Shown here piece after piece: positions 14,460-17,209 of a DNA stretch of 17,209 bases (position 1 is the first letter of the stretch; the number at the start of each line of letters is the position of its first letter). Under the pieces are notes generated by a model. That model saw nothing but the letters and a program-made list of their open reading frames with translations. It made no database searches and was not told the DNA's origin. Both the position numbers and the translations under genes were made by a program. The DNA is from an uncultured Oscillospiraceae bacterium (lineage in GTDB: Bacteria; Bacillota; Clostridia; Oscillospirales; Ruminococcaceae), in NCBI GenBank assembly GCA_900543295.1, contig UQQY01000026.1, forward strand, positions 1 to 17,209. Reading direction: 5' to 3'.

Positions 14460-14544
14460 ATAATAAAAAAATAAAAAATGGCCGCAGAGAAGCGGAGGCT
14501 GTTTTTTCGGCCATACAGTAAATAAGAGGGGAAGGATCCGGGAG

Positions 14545-15690
14545 ATGTTGGCAAGGTGGAAAGCGTTTTTTAATGCGCATAAGAAAACCGGCTGGATAAT
14601 GAAAATTTTTGCGGGTTATCTTGCGGGCGTCGTGCTCTGTGTGGGAGCAGGCATTGTCCTGATCCGTCCGATTGCAGATATTCCGGTGTTTGCTTTTGAC
14701 CCGGACAACTCCTCCGGATTTGCTTCTGAAGAAGAAAGCTCCAGCCAGCAAGCTTCCGAGTTATCGTCAGAGGAAGAAAGCTCTGGCGGGCAGGCGACGG
14801 TGGACTATAAAGAAATCGAGATCAAAACCGAAACCGAAGTCGTCTCTAAGGGAAGTGAGACGGCGAAAAAAGAAGACGCGCTGTATCCCGGTCATAGTAC
14901 AAAGCCAGGAGGCGGAAACGATACGGGCGCAGAGCCGGTTGCTCCTGGAAAGCCTGAGTCAAGCGCTGCCGGTTCTTCACCCACTTCTTCTGATCTTTCG
15001 TCTGCTTCCTCCGATACATCGACAGCTTCTTCTAACTCATCGGCTGATTCGGATTCCTCCAAAGAGGTATCTGAGTCCAGCGGTTCGTCAAAAAGAGCAG
15101 TCTATGGTCTGGATGTTTCATATTATCAGGGAAACATTGATTGGAACGCAGTCAAAAATTCCGGTATTGAATTCGTGTTTATTCGGGTGGGTTACCGCGG
15201 TTACGGCACAGGGAAGCTCTGTTTGGACAACAAGTTTCACGAATACATAAAGGGTGCGAAGGCCAGCGGCTTAAAGGTCGGCGCGTACTTTTTCTCGCAG
15301 GCGGTTACAGAAGAAGAGGCACGCGAAGAGGCTGCGTTCGTATTGCAGCAGCTCGAGGGCTACTCGCTTGATTTTCCGGTTGCCTATGATATGGAAAACT
15401 GGTATTCGGACTATCGAACCTACAACTTGACCAAAAGTCAGATTACCAGCAATACCATAGCGTTTTGCGAAGTGGTGAAGGCGGCTGGTTATACGCCGAT
15501 GGTCTACTACGGTATGGGAAATTATCAGAAATTCGATACCGCGCTGTTGAGCAGCCGCTATAAGATATGGTTTGCGCACTATACGACGCAGACAAGCTAT
15601 ACGGGCCATTACGACATCTGGCAGTTTACGGCCAAGGCGCGGTGCCCCGGTATTACGGGAGACGTCGATAAAAACGTCATGTTTGAGTGA
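14545..15690 (+). CDS. Membrane-anchored GH25 muramidase (lysozyme)
   Basis: A 381-aa protein that cuts the N-acetylmuramic acid-beta-1,4-N-acetylglucosamine bond of peptidoglycan on the outside of the membrane. It has a basic N terminus (RWKAFFNAHKKTG), one hydrophobic helix at about 19-41 with no obvious cleavage site, and then a disordered linker at about 53-183 very rich in Ser, Glu and Asp. The GH25 domain spans about 185-381: Asp190 in GLDVSYYQG, Asp282 and Glu284 in AYDMEN, and Asp373/Asp375 in TGDVDKN are the expected active-site positions. No cell-wall binding repeats are present. The ATG at 14545 follows a purine-rich AGGGGAAGG about 10 nt upstream; the ATG at 14599 has no such site and would shorten the basic N terminus. 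It stands alone between the operon terminator and the thiC leader, and is probably used in cell-wall remodelling. Confidence 0.92.
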   Translation: MLARWKAFFNAHKKTGWIMKIFAGYLAGVVLCVGAGIVLIRPIADIPVFAFDPDNSSGFASEEESSSQQASELSSEEESSGGQATVDYKEIEIKTETEVVSKGSETAKKEDALYPGHSTKPGGGNDTGAEPVAPGKPESSAAGSSPTSSDLSSASSDTSTASSNSSADSDSSKEVSESSGSSKRAVYGLDVSYYQGNIDWNAVKNSGIEFVFIRVGYRGYGTGKLCLDNKFHEYIKGAKASGLKVGAYFFSQAVTEEEAREEAAFVLQQLEGYSLDFPVAYDMENWYSDYRTYNLTKSQITSNTIAFCEVVKAAGYTPMVYYGMGNYQKFDTALLSSRYKIWFAHYTTQTSYTGHYDIWQFTAKARCPGITGDVDKNVMFE

Positions 15691-15716
15691 GACAGAAGTT
15701 GAGGGACGGTTTCCGC

Positions 15717-15745
15717 TTGACAAAACAGCCGATTTGCGTTATGAT
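15717..15745 (+). promoter_or_regulatory. Promoter of thiC
   Basis: Consensus -35 TTGACA (15717-15722), 17-bp spacer, -10 TATGAT (15740-15745), start near 15752. It is followed by a leader of about 240 nt holding the TPP riboswitch and terminator. Confidence 0.88.
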
Positions 15746-15749
15746 GATA

Positions 15750-15771
15750 AAAACAGTCGGCAGACTGTTTT
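15750..15771. repeat. Inverted repeat at the thiC transcription start
   Basis: AAAACAGTC (15750-15758) and GACTGTTTT (15763-15771) are perfect complements around GGCA. It may form a hairpin at the 5' end of the thiC transcript, or end the GH25 message reading through from upstream, although it lies downstream of the thiC promoter. Confidence 0.5.
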
Positions 15772-15820
15772 CAGCTATGTGCCTTAAAAGGGTACAGCCG
15801 TTTGAATTAAAAAATGAGCC

Positions 15821-15918
15821 AAACAGGGGAGCCTGTCCGAAGAAAATCGGGCGGCGCTGAGAGGGGGCACAGCCCCGACCCTTTTTACCTGAAACGGATC
15901 ATGCCGGCGTAGGAAGTT
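15821..15918 (+). ncRNA. TPP (thiamine pyrophosphate) riboswitch
   Basis: The conserved TPP core is clear: CTGAGA (15857-15862) in the pyrimidine-sensing arm, ACCTGA (15887-15892) and GCGTAGGA (15907-15914) in the pyrophosphate-sensing arm, with a CGG/CCG stem between the last two. The closing stem P1 pairs AAAC (15821-15824) with GTTT (15915-15918). A strong terminator follows at 15940-15969, so binding of TPP most likely causes premature termination ahead of thiC. An extra hairpin (GGGGGC...GCCCC) is inserted after CTGAGA, an allowed variable arm. Confidence 0.95.
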
Positions 15919-15939
15919 TGCGGATTTTTTCACAAATGC

Positions 15940-15969
15940 GGGACACGCCGGAGATGCGTGTCCCTTTTT
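15940..15969 (+). terminator. Riboswitch-controlled terminator ahead of thiC
   Basis: GGGACACGC (15940-15948) and GCGTGTCCC (15956-15964), a 9-bp stem with a 7-nt loop, followed by TTTTTATTT. It lies between the TPP riboswitch and the thiC ribosome binding site, as expected for transcriptional attenuation. The antiterminator pairing was not worked out. Confidence 0.9.
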
Positions 15970-15992
15970 ATTTACGGAAAGGAGCGGCAGCC

Positions 15993-17209
15993 ATGCAGTA
16001 TAAAACACAGATGGAGGCGGCAAAGAAGGGCATCGTAACCGAACAGATGAGGATCGTTGCTGAAAAGGAGTATATGGAGCCTGAAAAGCTCCGTGGGCTG
16101 GTGGCCTGCGGTCAGGTCGCCATTCCGGCGAATATTGGTCATAAATTTCTCTCGCCCGAGGGAATCGGGACAGGGCTGCGTACAAAAATCAACGTAAACC
16201 TTGGCATCTCGGGTGACGCGAAGGACTATGACGTTGAATTTGAAAAGGTGCGCATTGCTTTAAAGTTCGGCGCGGAGGCCATTATGGATCTCTCGAATTA
16301 CGGCAAGACAAACAAGTTTCGTACAAAGCTGATTGAGATGTCGCCCGCAATGATTGGCACCGTTCCAATGTACGATGCAATCGGCTATCTGGAAAAGGAT
16401 CTTCTTGAAATCACGGCAGAGGATTTTCTCCGCGTTGTGGAGGCGCACGCAAAGGAAGGCGTGGATTTTATGACAATTCACGCGGGATTAAACCGCCGCG
16501 TGGTTGAAAACTTAAAGCGCGATAAGCGCAGAATGAACGTCGTTTCCCGCGGCGGATCGCTTCTGTTTGCGTGGATGGAGATGACCGGAAACGAGAATCC
16601 GTTCTATGAATACTATGACAAAGTTTTGGATATTCTGCGCGAATATGACGTTACGATCAGCTTGGGCGACGCCTGCCGTCCGGGCTGCATCGACGACAGC
16701 TCCGACGAGTCGCAGATCGGTGAGCTCATAGAGCTTGGAAACCTGACAAAGCGCGCATGGGAAAAGGATGTGCAGGTCATGGTCGAGGGGCCGGGTCATA
16801 TGGCGATGAACGAGATTGCCGCCAATATGCAGCTTCAAAAACGTTTGTGTCACAATGCGCCGTTTTATGTATTGGGCCCGCTGGTCACAGATATTTTCCC
16901 GGGCTACGACCACATCACCTCCGCAATAGGCGGCGCCATCGCCGCGGCGAGTGGAGCGGACTTCCTCTGTTACGTCACGCCGGCGGAGCACCTGCGGCTT
17001 CCGGATGCGGACGATGTAAAGGAAGGGATTATTGCAAGCCGTATCGCGGCGCATGCCGCCGATATTGCAAAGGGCGTGCCGCACGCGCGCGATCTTGACA
17101 ACAAGATGGCCGAGGCGCGTCATAAACTGGACTGGGACGAAATGTTCCGCTTGGCCCTGGACCCGGACAAGGCCAGACGCTATTATGAATCCACACCGCC
17201 CGCAGAGCG
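15993..17209 (+). CDS. thiC: Phosphomethylpyrimidine synthase ThiC (3' end cut off by window)
   Basis: The first 405 codons of ThiC; the frame is open to the window edge. ThiC is a radical-SAM enzyme that rearranges aminoimidazole ribotide to 4-amino-5-hydroxymethyl-2-methylpyrimidine phosphate, the pyrimidine half of thiamine. Typical motifs are present: an early GQVAIPANIGH segment, MDLSNYGKT, FMTIHAGL, VVSRGGSLLFAWM, SLGDACRPGCIDD, VEGPGHMAMNEI, and VLGPLVTDIFPGYDHITSAIGG. The C-terminal Cys cluster that holds the 4Fe-4S cluster should lie just past the edge (family members are about 430 aa), so completeness cannot be judged. AAAGGAG (15978-15984) precedes the ATG at 8 nt. Expression is controlled by the upstream TPP riboswitch and terminator. 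Confidence 0.97.
   Translation, partial: MQYKTQMEAAKKGIVTEQMRIVAEKEYMEPEKLRGLVACGQVAIPANIGHKFLSPEGIGTGLRTKINVNLGISGDAKDYDVEFEKVRIALKFGAEAIMDLSNYGKTNKFRTKLIEMSPAMIGTVPMYDAIGYLEKDLLEITAEDFLRVVEAHAKEGVDFMTIHAGLNRRVVENLKRDKRRMNVVSRGGSLLFAWMEMTGNENPFYEYYDKVLDILREYDVTISLGDACRPGCIDDSSDESQIGELIELGNLTKRAWEKDVQVMVEGPGHMAMNEIAANMQLQKRLCHNAPFYVLGPLVTDIFPGYDHITSAIGGAIAAASGADFLCYVTPAEHLRLPDADDVKEGIIASRIAAHAADIAKGVPHARDLDNKMAEARHKLDWDEMFRLALDPDKARRYYESTPPAE

Noticed and set aside
15784..16185. 133-codon minus-strand frame across the TPP leader and start of thiC
   Set aside because: It overlaps the riboswitch, the terminator and the thiC ribosome binding site; the translation is low-complexity and unlike a protein family.
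16512..17123. 203-codon minus-strand frame inside thiC
   Set aside because: Fully antisense to conserved ThiC motifs; no ribosome binding site or promoter.
1..17209. CRISPR array, transposase, integrase or phage genes
   Set aside because: No regularly spaced repeats, recombinase motifs or terminal repeats with duplications were seen; the isolated tRNA-Leu has no adjacent integrase.

Overview
The window reads as chromosomal DNA of a low-to-mid GC Gram-positive anaerobe of the Bacillota, most likely class Clostridia and plausibly the Oscillospiraceae/Ruminococcaceae. The supports are a CIRCE-controlled groESL operon, strong AGGAGG-type ribosome binding sites, uniform sigma-A type promoters (mostly 17-bp spacers), a DegV protein, a DUF2975/XRE gene pair, a TPP riboswitch ahead of thiC and an exported GH25 muramidase. 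The genus assignment is inference. No phage, transposon, CRISPR or plasmid genes were seen. The window is mainly housekeeping and nutrient metabolism.

Layout, left to right. (1) degV, minus strand, diverges from groES-groEL (plus), which has a sigma-A promoter with CIRCE at the expected transcription start; a strong, potentially bidirectional terminator follows groEL. (2) A minus-strand pair, a four-helix DUF2975 membrane protein and a 70-aa XRE regulator, has a near-consensus promoter and an 11-bp perfect inverted repeat covering the start codons and flanking the ribosome binding site. (3) A gene-poor gap with possible decayed reading frames, then tRNA-Leu(CAG) with its own promoter and terminator, minus strand. 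(4) malQ-glgP, minus strand: an alpha-glucan operon with its own promoter, a 5' leader hairpin and a terminator. (5) A plus-strand pair, a HAD-IIB phosphatase and a PepD-type M20 dipeptidase, ending in a long terminator. (6) An intergenic block with a striking 20-bp-arm palindrome. (7) A plus-strand operon: Na/Pi cotransporter with a PhoU tail, a zinc-ribbon Nudix hydrolase overlapping it by 4 bp, and a small helical protein of unknown function. (8) A membrane-anchored GH25 lysozyme with a long Ser/Glu-rich linker. (9) A thiamine-responsive leader (promoter, TPP riboswitch, terminator) and thiC, which runs off the right edge.

Working together: MalQ and GlgP would disproportionate and phosphorolyse maltodextrin or glycogen to glucose and glucose-1-phosphate. 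The Na/Pi-PhoU protein would handle phosphate, and an 11-bp-period direct repeat downstream of its promoter is a candidate control site. ThiC makes the pyrimidine half of thiamine under TPP attenuation. I did not find a convincing wholly new system. The best leads are the DUF2975/XRE operator-like repeat, the 42-bp palindrome near 11440, and the unknown third gene of the phosphate operon.
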